DNA of 45,580 nt from Burkholderiales bacterium (lineage in GTDB: Bacteria > Pseudomonadota > Gammaproteobacteria > Burkholderiales > Burkholderiaceae_D), in assembly GCA_016200895.1 (NCBI GenBank), contig JACQDX010000065.1:1-45580 (forward strand), in the 5' to 3' direction. Positions 34,642-43,276 of this stretch are shown in pieces. Made by a program: the position numbers and the translations under genes. A model generated the notes under the pieces. The model was given only the letters and a program-made list of their open reading frames with translations, did no database searches and was not told the origin of the DNA. Every line of letters begins with the position of its first letter. The stretch's first letter is position 1.

Positions 34642-34959
34642 TCAGACCTTCAGACGCTCGACGACACCGCCGCCTATCAGATCAACTTCAATGATTTCGT
34701 CAATATCAGATTGATCAACATAGGTGTACCAGGTTCCTTGCGGATAGACCACCAGTACCGGCCCATCGTCGCAACGATCGAGGCATCCAGCTTTATTGAT
34801 GCGGATTTTGCCGTGACCATTCATGTCCAGTTGTTTGATGCGGCGTTTTGCATGTTCCTGGGCGGCTTGCGCACCACGGTCAGCACAGCAAGGGCGGCCG
34901 TCTTCGCGTTGGTTCAGGCAAAAAAAGACGTGTTTTTGAAAATAAAGTGCTTCAGACAT
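34642..34959 (-). CDS. Thioredoxin-like [2Fe-2S] ferredoxin
   Basis: A 105-residue protein with four Cys arranged as in the thioredoxin-like 2Fe-2S family: FFCLNQREDGRPCC near the start and KAGCLDRCDDGPVLVVYP later. The fold binds one [2Fe-2S] cluster, usually for electron transfer. It is the first gene of a pair with the hydrolase. Confidence 0.9.
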   Translation of the reverse strand: MSEALYFQKHVFFCLNQREDGRPCCADRGAQAAQEHAKRRIKQLDMNGHGKIRINKAGCLDRCDDGPVLVVYPQGTWYTYVDQSDIDEIIEVDLIGGGVVERLKV

Positions 34960-35046
34960 AAGATATCCAGCCTGCGGTTGATACCGCCACCGGGTGATGG
35001 CGCTTGTTGCCCGCTATGATACTGCAATTGTGAAGTCAGGGGACTT

Positions 35047-36234
35047 TTACACCGGGCGCGGCTTGCGTAATAGCGCCCAGATTGCCAGAAACGGCCAGAA
35101 CAATGACAAGAATTGTGCTGCGCCATTGAAGTTCAAAAACTTGCCCTGCACCCAGGTTTGCATGGTGGCGGCAAAGTAGGGATTGTCCGAAACCAGATTG
35201 ATGACCACCAGCGATATCATCAGCATCAGCAAAGCCAGCCGCTTCTGTACATGGGACGGGGCAAAGGAAAAACCATATAGCATGATGATGCTGATCAGCA
35301 AACCACCACGCGCACCTGGTGTCAGCCAGGCAAAAGCATATTCAGGTTTGAACAACAATGCGCTGGCCAGTGCCTTGATGGTCAGGGCTGCGCCCAGCAG
35401 CAAGACCGACAAGATGGTTTTGGGTGCATGCCGGTTCAGCAGGCTCAGGCAAATCAGCAGGGCACCAGTACAACTGCAGGCGGTGATAATGGTTTCTGAC
35501 AGCAGGTACTCCTCTACACTCAGCTCATAACCTTGTAGCAGGAAAACGCTGATATCGATATCCATGTTCATCAGCTCGCTCAGTGTTTGCGAAATCACGG
35601 GCAGGACCTGGCCCAGGCCAAACAGATAAGCTTGCGGATAAATCTGCGCCATGGACCACAGACCCAGCACAAGGATTTCGCGACTGGACTCTTTATGCGT
35701 CCATTGCTTGCGCAGTAATTGCAAGCGACCTTTTTCCAGTATCAGCGGGGTCAGCAGGGCACCCAGTATCGCGCCCAGCATGGCACCAGAGGTATTGGTC
35801 AAAAAATCCAGCAGTGAAGTAACGCGGCTGGGCAAGAAGTTTTGCACAATCTCAGCCGTTGCTGATATCAACGCACCACTGAGCGTTGCCAGCAATGCTG
35901 CCCACCAGCGCCTGACCAGTGGGTATAGCGCAAACACAATCAGCATGCCAAAGGGCATATAACCGACCACATTGATGATGGCGTCAAAGCCACTCCAGTA
36001 ACGCGGCCATTGTTGTATGAGCTCGGGCAGTGCTGCCCAGCTATTCGTTTGCCAGCCAGTAAACGGGAACCAGCTCGCATAGATAATCAAAAACAGATAG
36101 GCGACCAGACTCACCCTGGCAAAGGGGGAGCTACGCAGGCTGCTTAGTTGCGGACTAAGTTGCTCACTTGGTGATTCATTTGGCGACTCACCAGGCTGCT
36201 CGTCTGCTGATACTGTACTGGAATCTGGCTGCAT
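35047..36234 (-). CDS. VanZ-family multi-pass membrane protein
   Basis: A 395-residue inner-membrane protein. An acidic, polar N-terminus of ~40 residues is followed by about nine hydrophobic segments. The VanZ domain lies at residues ~45-165, with YASWFPFTGWQ, WSGFDAIINVVGYMPFGMLIVF and ATAEIVQNFLPSRVTSLLDFLTNTSGAMLGAI, where the charged and polar positions inside helices are typical. VanZ in enterococci gives low teicoplanin resistance, but the family role in Gram-negatives is unknown. It follows the lipid-transport lipoprotein by 43 bases. Confidence 0.82.
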   Translation of the reverse strand: MQPDSSTVSADEQPGESPNESPSEQLSPQLSSLRSSPFARVSLVAYLFLIIYASWFPFTGWQTNSWAALPELIQQWPRYWSGFDAIINVVGYMPFGMLIVFALYPLVRRWWAALLATLSGALISATAEIVQNFLPSRVTSLLDFLTNTSGAMLGAILGALLTPLILEKGRLQLLRKQWTHKESSREILVLGLWSMAQIYPQAYLFGLGQVLPVISQTLSELMNMDIDISVFLLQGYELSVEEYLLSETIITACSCTGALLICLSLLNRHAPKTILSVLLLGAALTIKALASALLFKPEYAFAWLTPGARGGLLISIIMLYGFSFAPSHVQKRLALLMLMISLVVINLVSDNPYFAATMQTWVQGKFLNFNGAAQFLSLFWPFLAIWALLRKPRPV

Positions 36235-36277
36235 GCGGTCAGCTTTAAATATCGACTATCAACTTGATCAATCAGCT

Positions 36278-36910
36278 CTATTTCAATTGCAGGCTCATGA
36301 TCCAGGTCTGTATTTCAGCAATGCTGGCATCGGCGGCTTCACGCATTGCCCGCGCACCACCTGGCGCATCGGCAGTGCTTGTTGCTACTTTTTGCTGGAA
36401 ACTTTTTTGGGCTATCAGTTTATGACCCTTGATGACAGAGGCGCGCAGATTGATTTGCGCATTGCTTTGATTGGCTGCTGTAAAAATCTGTGAAAATTCA
36501 TCTATTTCCAGACGCAGGATCGGCAGGTTTGCTCCATCGGTATTTGCCAATACATCTGCACCTTGCGCCACGAGAACTGATTTCAATCTTTGCGCCAGCA
36601 ATTGCGCCGGTGGCATGCTCCAGCGATGCAGGGAATAAGCCTTGAGTTGTTGCACATTGTCATATTGCAGCCTGTAAAGCATGGCATTACTGTCCAGCGC
36701 TGGAGGAATCGTGACCTCCGCTATGCTGAGCTGCAACTTGCCCTGGTTTGGTTGTACTGATGCATTTGTGGTCAATGGACCAAAATCATATTGCTGCGAC
36801 TGTTGTGCAACGGGCGTGCTGCTGCAAGCTGACAATAGCATCAGTAAAAATACAGTCGTGCCCGTATTTCTCAAATTGCCAAGGAGGCGAAAAAATGCAG
36901 TATAGATCAT
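36278..36910 (-). CDS. PqiC/ABC-transport auxiliary lipoprotein
   Basis: A 210-residue outer-membrane-type lipoprotein. The signal MIYTAFFRLLGNLRNTG... carries the lipobox LSAC, followed by the ABC_trans_aux domain (LQLSIAEVTIPPALDSNAMLYR, QLKAYSLHRWSMPPAQLLAQRL). PqiC-type lipoproteins support MCE tunnels that carry phospholipid between membranes. AAGGAA precedes the ATG at 36910; a longer in-frame start would overlap the MCE gene. It is the last gene of the permease-ATPase-MCE-lipoprotein set. Confidence 0.86.
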   Translation of the reverse strand: MIYTAFFRLLGNLRNTGTTVFLLMLLSACSSTPVAQQSQQYDFGPLTTNASVQPNQGKLQLSIAEVTIPPALDSNAMLYRLQYDNVQQLKAYSLHRWSMPPAQLLAQRLKSVLVAQGADVLANTDGANLPILRLEIDEFSQIFTAANQSNAQINLRASVIKGHKLIAQKSFQQKVATSTADAPGGARAMREAADASIAEIQTWIMSLQLK

Positions 36911-36920
36911 ACGGATTCCT

Positions 36921-37862
36921 TTACTTGGGTGCGACAAATCCAGGCTCACCCGGACCAGGTGCAGGGAGTGGGTTGCCAAACAAAAGGCTTTGCGGCCTTT
37001 CTTTGAGTGAATCTGATAAGCGGCCAAAAGAGCGCAGGCTGGCCCTGGCTTCACCAGCGACACTTTGTACCTTGGGCAGGGTGTCTAAAGTCAGGCTGTT
37101 GCCAACATTGTCCATTACCAGGCTAAATCGTGCCAGCGGACCATCTTCGGCTTGCAGACTGGTTGTCAGTTGATTCAGGTTATTGCTTAGTTTGCCGACG
37201 TTGCTCGACAGAGTGCGGATTTCAGTCATGGTCATTTTGGCCTGGTCTGCCATTTCAGGAAGACGCGCCAGGGTGGGTTCAAATTTTGCCGGTAACGCCT
37301 TCCATGCAGCAGAGGCTTGTCCAAAATTTTCTACCGCAGTCATCAGTGATTTCTGGTTGGCCGGATCCAGCATGGTATTGAGGCGACGCGTCAATTCTTC
37401 AGTTTGTACCAGGATAGCCTGGCCGCGTTTTTCCAGATTTTGCATCATGCCAGGGCGCATGGGTATGCGTGGCACCACTTCTGATTTATTGTCAGCGACC
37501 AGCAATTGCTTGGACGTGCCTTCATCATCAAGTTGTACAAAGGCGATACCCGTCACGCCCTGATACCCCAGGGTGGCATAGGTGGAACTGGTGACCGGGG
37601 CATCGGGGATGATTTCAAGACGTAGAATGATTTGCCCTGGATTTTTGTCATCAAAATCGATGTCCGTGACATTGCCCACCTTGATGCCCTTGTAGCGCAC
37701 CGCCGCCTGCAAGTTCAGGCCGGATACGGCGTTCGAGGTCACCACGTCATAAGGCACGCGTTTGATCTTGTCTCGCCCTAGCCAGATAGCCAGTACGGTG
37801 GTCAGTGTCAGCAGGGCAATGGTGAAGAAACCTGCCATGAGCGCATGAGATCTGTTTTCCAT
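36921..37862 (-). CDS. MCE/MlaD-family membrane protein
   Basis: A 313-residue protein anchored by one N-terminal helix (residues ~9-30). The MCE domain (37-~115) reads VSGLNLQAAVRYKGIKVGNVTDIDFD and ATLGYQGVTGIAFVQLDD. A long helical region (~140-290) should form the periplasmic needle or coiled coil of the complex. MCE proteins form hexamers that bind lipid between the inner membrane and its partner. The Pro-rich tail ends GEPGFVAPK. Confidence 0.9.
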   Translation of the reverse strand: MENRSHALMAGFFTIALLTLTTVLAIWLGRDKIKRVPYDVVTSNAVSGLNLQAAVRYKGIKVGNVTDIDFDDKNPGQIILRLEIIPDAPVTSSTYATLGYQGVTGIAFVQLDDEGTSKQLLVADNKSEVVPRIPMRPGMMQNLEKRGQAILVQTEELTRRLNTMLDPANQKSLMTAVENFGQASAAWKALPAKFEPTLARLPEMADQAKMTMTEIRTLSSNVGKLSNNLNQLTTSLQAEDGPLARFSLVMDNVGNSLTLDTLPKVQSVAGEARASLRSFGRLSDSLKERPQSLLFGNPLPAPGPGEPGFVAPK

Positions 37863-37865
37863 AGC

Positions 37866-38657
37866 TTATATATCCTGAGGTGTTTGGGGTGGCAGTGCTT
37901 CCATGGCACGCTCACCGCGCCCACCAAGGAAGAAACTGCGTATGAATGGATGTTGGTAGGCCACCACTTCTCTGGGTGTCCCTATAGTCACTACATGTTT
38001 TTCTGCCAGCACAGCTATCCTGTTGGAGAGAGCAAACAGGCTGTCCAGATCATGCGTCACCATAATCACGGTCAGGCGCAATTGCTGGTGTAGCGATAGT
38101 ATCAGTTCAACAAAGCTGTCTGAGCGGTCGGGGTCCAGCCCCGCAGTTGGTTCATCCAGGAACAGTAATTCCGGGTCCAGTGCCAGCGCACGCGCCAGGG
38201 CTATCCGCTTGATCATGCCGCCTGATAAATCTGCTGGCATCTTGCGCGCATGCTCAAAGGCAATGTCAACCATGTGCAGCTTCAGGTAGACCAGGTCATT
38301 GATGAGGTCTTCCGGCAGCGTCCCCAGTTCGCGCATGGGCTGGGCAACATTGTCGAACACGCTCAGGGCAGAATACAGGGCACCATGCTGGAACAACATG
38401 CCAGAACGCTTGCGCAAATAATCCAGATGTCGCGCTTGCGAATCATGCAAGTCTTCACCAAACACCTTGATGCTGCCGCGCGTTGGCGTTTCCAGCCCCA
38501 GCATTTGCCGCATCAGCACGGTCTTGCCTGAGCCTGAGCCGCCGACAATGGACAGGATTTCACCCCGTTTGACGTCCAGTTCCAACTGATCATGCACCAC
38601 CGCACGTCCAAACTGGGTGCGTAAATCGCGAATTTCTATGATGTTTTCGCTTGGCAT
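37866..38657 (-). CDS. MlaF-like ABC transporter ATPase
   Basis: A 263-residue ATPase of a lipid ABC transporter. Walker A GGSGSGKT (39-46), Q-loop, the signature LSGGM and Walker B ELLFLDEPTAGLDP followed by the switch His (MVTHDLD) are all present. It starts on the last base of the permease stop (TGATG) and ends four bases before the MCE gene, a tightly coupled operon. Confidence 0.93.
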   Translation of the reverse strand: MPSENIIEIRDLRTQFGRAVVHDQLELDVKRGEILSIVGGSGSGKTVLMRQMLGLETPTRGSIKVFGEDLHDSQARHLDYLRKRSGMLFQHGALYSALSVFDNVAQPMRELGTLPEDLINDLVYLKLHMVDIAFEHARKMPADLSGGMIKRIALARALALDPELLFLDEPTAGLDPDRSDSFVELILSLHQQLRLTVIMVTHDLDSLFALSNRIAVLAEKHVVTIGTPREVVAYQHPFIRSFFLGGRGERAMEALPPQTPQDI

Positions 38658-39781
38658 CAGTAACCTGCCTTGCTGAAGATAATGGCATAGATGGCATCGG
38701 CGATGATGACTACGGTAATCGCGACGACCACAGAATTGGTGGTACCGCGCCCCAGACTTTCGGTATTTGGTTCTATGCGCAAGCCATAGTGGCAGGCGAT
38801 CAGGGCGATCAGAATGCCAAAGGTGACGCCTTTGCTCAAGCCTATCCAGAAGTTAATCAGGGGTACGGCTTCCGGTAGTTTATAAACAAAAAATTCTGGC
38901 GACATGCCCAGCAAAGCCTGTGCCGATATCATGCCGCCTGCCAGTGCCATGATATCTGTCCAGATCACCAGCAAGGGCATGGCAATCGCCAGCGCCAGCA
39001 CCTTGGGCATGATCAGGCGAAAACCATGCGGTATGCCCATGACGCGCATGGCATCGAGCTCTTCGGTCACCCGCATGACACCCAGTTGTGCCGTGATGGC
39101 GGAGCCAGAACGCCCGGCCACCAGGATCGCTGCCAGCATGGGGCCAAGTTCGCGGATGATACTCATGCCCAGAATATTGACTATATAGAGATCGCCACCA
39201 AAGGTGCGCAATTGCTGGGCGGACAAATAAGACAGCACCACGCCGATCAAGATACCGACCAGGGCAGTGATGCCCAGCGCCTGTGCACCAGTGTGATAGA
39301 CATTGGCCGACAATTCCTTCCACGGCGCTTTCATGGGGTGACGGGCAAAGCAGAGTAAATCCAGCATCAACTGGCCGAGCAGGGCAGTGAAGCTATATAA
39401 GTGCTGGAACAAACCCAGCACTTGCGCACCCAGTTGCATGGTGCGCGTCAGCCGTGGTTTGGCCTGAGGTGGAACTAAAATCTTGCTGACTTCTTCCAGC
39501 CGCGCAAACAGACCCTCATGGGCTGGCAGGATGGTGACGTATTTCGGTCTTTGTTTGCCCCAGATGCGCCACAGCATTTGCGCACCTATATGATCGAGCG
39601 CACTGACCTGGCTTAAATCCCAGTGCAATTCAGCATGTTTGGCAGCCTGGCTTAACTGCACATTGATCTCCTGCATGGTCGCTTTAGGTGACAGGATATG
39701 CACCAGCCAGGCACCTGCGACGATGGCAGTGGGCTGATGCTGGTGGCTGAATTGCAGAGTGGGCGCTATCTCATGAGGCAT
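38657..39781 (-). CDS. MlaE-like ABC transporter permease with STAS-like N-terminus
   Basis: A 374-residue permease. Residues ~10-115 resemble a STAS domain (LHWDLSQVSALDHIGAQMLWRIW), which in other systems is the separate MlaB protein, so this is a fused form. From ~150 the MlaE core follows: MIREL-type elements SIIRELGPMLAAILVAGRSGSAITAQLG, and MRVTEELDAMRVMGI with the coupling helix. It leads the operon permease-ATPase-MCE-lipoprotein. The start at ATG 39781 is used; a TTG at 39790 is less likely. Confidence 0.9.
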   Translation of the reverse strand: MPHEIAPTLQFSHQHQPTAIVAGAWLVHILSPKATMQEINVQLSQAAKHAELHWDLSQVSALDHIGAQMLWRIWGKQRPKYVTILPAHEGLFARLEEVSKILVPPQAKPRLTRTMQLGAQVLGLFQHLYSFTALLGQLMLDLLCFARHPMKAPWKELSANVYHTGAQALGITALVGILIGVVLSYLSAQQLRTFGGDLYIVNILGMSIIRELGPMLAAILVAGRSGSAITAQLGVMRVTEELDAMRVMGIPHGFRLIMPKVLALAIAMPLLVIWTDIMALAGGMISAQALLGMSPEFFVYKLPEAVPLINFWIGLSKGVTFGILIALIACHYGLRIEPNTESLGRGTTNSVVVAITVVIIADAIYAIIFSKAGY

Positions 39782-39867
39782 ATTTTGCAAGTGTAAGTGA
39801 GAAAGTACATTCGCTGCAATGAATGCCCCCCGGCAATCAGTGCGTATTAGCTTTTTATACCAATAGT

Positions 39868-41817
39868 CTATTTTTCCTGTACCAAAGGGGTCTTTTTATC
39901 CATGACTTCGCGGCAATCCCCTTTCAGGGTGGCGTTGTCATAATTGGTCCAGCCGTAGCTGTCTACATAGCGGGTATGTGCTTTCAACTGCTTGCTGAGT
40001 ATGCTCCACTCCAGTTTTTCATCCGGGTAGCGGATATTGGCCATGTCCAACAGGCTGTGAAAAACGTTTTCAGTCGATAGCCTGGCTTTTTGATGCAGGC
40101 GCAGCTGGACTATCTTGTCCGGGAAATGTTCTTGATAAGCATCGGAATACCACATGAAAGCCGGTACATGGAATTCATACTCAGTATTGTGACCATGAAA
40201 AGCCAGGTTGCAAGTGCCGTCATACAGCGTCTGCCCATGGTCGGAGATATATAGTAGCGAAGTGATTTGTGAGCTGGTCTTTAGTTTTTGTATGACTTCC
40301 GACAGCATCCAGTCTGTATACAAGATGGAATTATCATAACTATTGTTCAAGGCCTGCTTGTTCTTCAGATCGGTATAAGCCGGATTGACGACACCATACA
40401 GCGATGGTTTCCAGTTATCAAAAGACTGTGGGTGACGGTGGCTGTAATTCCAGTGATTACCGAGGGTGTGCAAGACGATCAGTTTCTTGGGCGAGGCATC
40501 GCGCATGGCATTTGCCATGGGTTCCAGCAAGACCTGGTCAAGATTCGAACTATTGGTAAATCCACCCAGGTTCAAGAATTGGGTGACATCAGCCTCTTTG
40601 GCGAAAACCGAAGTCGGCGTATCAAACTGACCAAAGCTCATTTGATTTGACAGCCAATATGTCTTGAAACCCGCTTCCTTGAAAGCGGTCAAAAATGATT
40701 TTTCAGAAAAACCCGCTTTCAGGCTTTGTGCTGCAGGTTTGCGCGACACGATGATGGGTACCGATAAGCGGGTAGCCGAAACGGCTGTTACCACATCGCT
40801 GAATGCGACCAGATTGCTTTCTTTCTTGAGCAGGGGATTGGTATCGCGCTCATAGCCATTCAGGCTCCAGCGGTCAAAACGCGAAGACTCGCCTATCACC
40901 ATGATGATGGTTTGCGGTGTCTCCGGGTTGCCATCAAGATGCGCCTGAAAGCGGAAGGCGCGACTCTTTTCTGACAGCTTGGCCAGGTAATCGCGCTCTA
41001 CCCAAAAATCATTGGCGCGCAAGACCAGGCCAAATGGCCAGCTACGTATGTAAGTCTCTTCGTCATACGGGATTTTGGCCCAGTGCGGCAAAGGTGGCAG
41101 GTTTTTCTTCAGACTGGTGCGCCAGCGCGTGAGGGTATCTGCAGAGGCACTTGCCTCTGCCGCAGAGGTGGAAGCGGAGGCTGACGCTGAAGCACTGGCT
41201 TCTTCCTCTTCATCTTCGTCTTTTTCCTCATCTTCTGTTGAGGATGAATCTGCGCTTGAACCAGAATTTGAGGCGGCACTGCCACTGGCTTTACTGGCGC
41301 TGGCAGCGGGAGGGGCTTTGGCGACGCCTATCTGCTCGCCATAAGTCCAGGTGGCGATACCCAGAGCGATAAGAAGAAGCACTGCCCAGCGCGAACGATG
41401 TCTCCAGTCCCAGTGCGCGTGATTTTTGGCAACGCGCAACAGGCTCCACCACCAGGCTGTCATTGCAATCACCAGTAATAATAGCAACCAGACTTTATTA
41501 CCCAGGAACTCCATTGCTTCTTTGGGACTGGTTTCCACCATGATGCCCAGGTGATGGGTAGAGATACCTTGTCCAAAATACAAGCGCAGGTAAACTTCTA
41601 TGGGCACGGCAAAAAAGGCTGGCAGCAACAGGTAATGAAACCAGCGCGGTCTTTGCAGCAAGACCCAGAAACCCAGCCAGGACACCAGTTCCATCGCCAG
41701 CAAATGATAAGGCTTTTCCACCGGCTGCCCTTGCAGCAATGGGAAAAATGGCAAGCTCGAAATCAGCAGGTAACTGACAAGAAGATATAGCGAGGCTGGG
41801 CGAAACAGGGCGGGCAT
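39868..41817 (-). CDS. Phosphoethanolamine transferase with low-complexity insert
   Basis: A 649-residue inner-membrane enzyme that adds phosphoethanolamine to lipid A or similar glycans. About five N-terminal helices (residues 10-160) lead to a periplasmic sulfatase-fold domain with the metal site GESSRFDRWSLNGYERDTNP (Glu310), the catalytic Thr349 in VSATRLSVP, and ISDHGQ and HGHNTEYEFHVP. Between them residues ~166-227 are almost only Ala, Ser, Glu and Asp, including repeated SA pairs, where homologues usually have a short linker. This family is known for polymyxin resistance and core modification; which one applies here is unknown. Confidence 0.88.
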   Translation of the reverse strand: MPALFRPASLYLLVSYLLISSLPFFPLLQGQPVEKPYHLLAMELVSWLGFWVLLQRPRWFHYLLLPAFFAVPIEVYLRLYFGQGISTHHLGIMVETSPKEAMEFLGNKVWLLLLLVIAMTAWWWSLLRVAKNHAHWDWRHRSRWAVLLLIALGIATWTYGEQIGVAKAPPAASASKASGSAASNSGSSADSSSTEDEEKDEDEEEEASASASASASTSAAEASASADTLTRWRTSLKKNLPPLPHWAKIPYDEETYIRSWPFGLVLRANDFWVERDYLAKLSEKSRAFRFQAHLDGNPETPQTIIMVIGESSRFDRWSLNGYERDTNPLLKKESNLVAFSDVVTAVSATRLSVPIIVSRKPAAQSLKAGFSEKSFLTAFKEAGFKTYWLSNQMSFGQFDTPTSVFAKEADVTQFLNLGGFTNSSNLDQVLLEPMANAMRDASPKKLIVLHTLGNHWNYSHRHPQSFDNWKPSLYGVVNPAYTDLKNKQALNNSYDNSILYTDWMLSEVIQKLKTSSQITSLLYISDHGQTLYDGTCNLAFHGHNTEYEFHVPAFMWYSDAYQEHFPDKIVQLRLHQKARLSTENVFHSLLDMANIRYPDEKLEWSILSKQLKAHTRYVDSYGWTNYDNATLKGDCREVMDKKTPLVQEK

Positions 41818-42316
41818 TGTGTTTTTATACTTGCAACAGGGTGGGCGACTGCGTGAAGCAACAGTTTAAGGGCGTAAATAGTAAATGATTTACTTTGTAT
41901 TGACTGCATATATGCCGAGCGAATGTAGGATTTAAGCATATTTTGCTTTTCAGTCATGCCTGGCAAATCCCCTTGCATGCCGTCAAGCCCGGTAAACCTT
42001 GATTTTTTGCTGAAACTTTCTACTCTGAAAGGCTGTTTGCATGCACACAAAATCACCTAAGCGCTTGAATTGTAGAAATAAAAAGCGTTGACATGCTTGT
42101 GTGAAGCGACATAAAATTGCGAGTTCTCGATTTTGGGTTTGCATTTGCTATTCTTGTTTTGCCCGGTTTTATCAGGTAAGCAATGCTTAAAAAGCAGGCA
42201 AAAGCAGGTGGCTGAGTCGGGTTGGTCTGGGGATTCAGGCCAAAAAATGATTTTAAGTTCCCGGGCAACCGTTTCCGGGTTTGTGTTTAACGTTGTATTT
42301 TGTTGGATTAAAAACG
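41818..42316. other. Non-coding region with the str-operon leader
   Basis: No gene is supported. The left part is the promoter side of the phosphoethanolamine transferase gene. The right part is the ~195-nt leader of the str operon after the promoter at 42088-42117. It includes CCCGG...CCGGG at about 42259-42278 as a small hairpin. No rpoC gene is found upstream of rpsL inside the window. Confidence 0.5.
42088..42117 (+). promoter_or_regulatory. Sigma-70-type promoter of the str operon
   Basis: TTGACA (42088-42093) and TAAAAT (42112-42117) with an 18-nt spacer form a strong promoter, the -35 being a perfect match to consensus. It is the only clear promoter before rpsL and would give a leader of about 190 nt. 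Confidence 0.65.
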
Positions 42317-42589
42317 ATGCCAACCATCAATCAACTGATTCGCCAACCACGTGTTTCTGCACGTGTTAAAAGCAAATCGCCGGCGCTGGAAAACAGCCCG
42401 CAAAAACGTGGCGTTTGCACCCGCGTTTATACGACAACTCCAAAAAAGCCTAACTCGGCTTTGCGTAAAGTTGCCAAAGTTCGCCTGACTAATGGTTTCG
42501 AAGTTATTTCGTACATTGGCGGTGAAGGCCATATATCTCGTAATTTAATCTCCGTAATCTATTGCGGATCAGTGTCGGTTTGGAAATAA
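42317..42589 (+). pseudogene. rpsL: Ribosomal protein S12 gene, 3' part missing
   Basis: The first 72 residues are a normal betaproteobacterial S12, from [20 protein letters not shown] through [14 protein letters not shown] to SYIGGEGH. A complete S12 then continues with NLQEHSVVL and the VKDLPGVRYHTVRG loop for ~50 more residues. Here the frame instead reads [18 protein letters not shown] and stops at 42589. None of the three frames contains the missing part, and only 88 bases remain before rpsG, so a frameshift is excluded: the 3' third was replaced or deleted. S12 is essential, so an intact copy must exist elsewhere or the assembly is wrong. Confidence 0.88.
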
Positions 42590-42677
42590 GCCGAGTAAGT
42601 GACCGGTTATGATGGCCTGTCGCGAGCGTGAAGCAAAATGTTGCTTTGTGCTCAACTGAAGATTGAAAGGAATTGAA

Positions 42678-43148
42678 ATGCCACGTCGTCGTGAGGTCCC
42701 GAAACGGGACGTACTGCCGGATCCAAAATTCGGTAATGTAGAAGTAGCAAAATTTGTAAACGTTTTGATGTTGTCCGGCAAGAAATCTGTTGCTGAAGGC
42801 ATCATTTACGGCGCATTCGATCACATCCAACAAAAATCTGGTAAAGATCCTTTGGAAGTGTTTGCGCTGGCAATCAGCAACGCCAAACCACTGGTTGAGG
42901 TTAAGTCCCGCCGTGTTGGTGGCGCGAACTACCAGGTGCCTGTAGAAGTGCGTCCAGTTCGTCGTCTGGCTTTGTCTATGCGTTGGTTGCGTGAAGCCGC
43001 TAACAAGCGTAGCGAAAAATCCATGCCACAACGTTTGGGTGGTGAGTTGATGGAAGCCGCAGAAGGCCGCGGCGGCGCAATGAAGAAACGTGATGAAGTC
43101 CATCGTATGGCTGAAGCCAACAAGGCCTTCTCTCACTTCCGCTTCTAA
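42678..43148 (+). CDS. rpsG: 30S ribosomal protein S7
   Basis: A 156-residue assembly protein of the 30S head that binds 16S rRNA and contacts E-site tRNA. It is full length, from [20 protein letters not shown] to the end FSHFRF, with the conserved [16 protein letters not shown] and [16 protein letters not shown] segments. AAGGA is eight bases before the ATG; an earlier in-frame start adds five residues. It follows the broken rpsL by 88 bases. In E. coli S7 represses the str operon post-transcriptionally by binding the rpsL-rpsG spacer, which is changed here. Confidence 0.97.
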   Translation: MPRRREVPKRDVLPDPKFGNVEVAKFVNVLMLSGKKSVAEGIIYGAFDHIQQKSGKDPLEVFALAISNAKPLVEVKSRRVGGANYQVPVEVRPVRRLALSMRWLREAANKRSEKSMPQRLGGELMEAAEGRGGAMKKRDEVHRMAEANKAFSHFRF

Positions 43149-43213
43149 GAGTAAGAGTAAGGAGCTGTTGTATGTCTTTAGTGCAACGGCTCTGGCAAGT
43201 ATTTTGAATCAGG

Positions 43214-43250
43214 CCGGGCGCGATTTTTGTAAAAAAATGCGCTCGGTTTT
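43214..43250 (+). terminator. Hairpin between rpsG and fusA
   Basis: CCGGGCGC (43214-43221) pairs with GCGCTCGG (43239-43246), and the inner ATTTTT/AAAAAT tracts can extend the stem; TTTT follows at 43247. It has the form of a partial terminator or 3'-end stabiliser in the 128-base rpsG-fusA gap. Confidence 0.4.
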
Positions 43251-43276
43251 GTCCATTAAAAGATTTAGGATTAGCT

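Noticed and set aside
42317..42589. Simple frameshift as the explanation of the short rpsL
   Set aside because: None of the three frames after 42532 contains the S12 C-terminus, and the distance to rpsG is too small to hold it.
42504..43136. 210-codon minus-strand frame opposite rpsG
   Set aside because: Same antisense effect; rpsG is certain on the plus strand.
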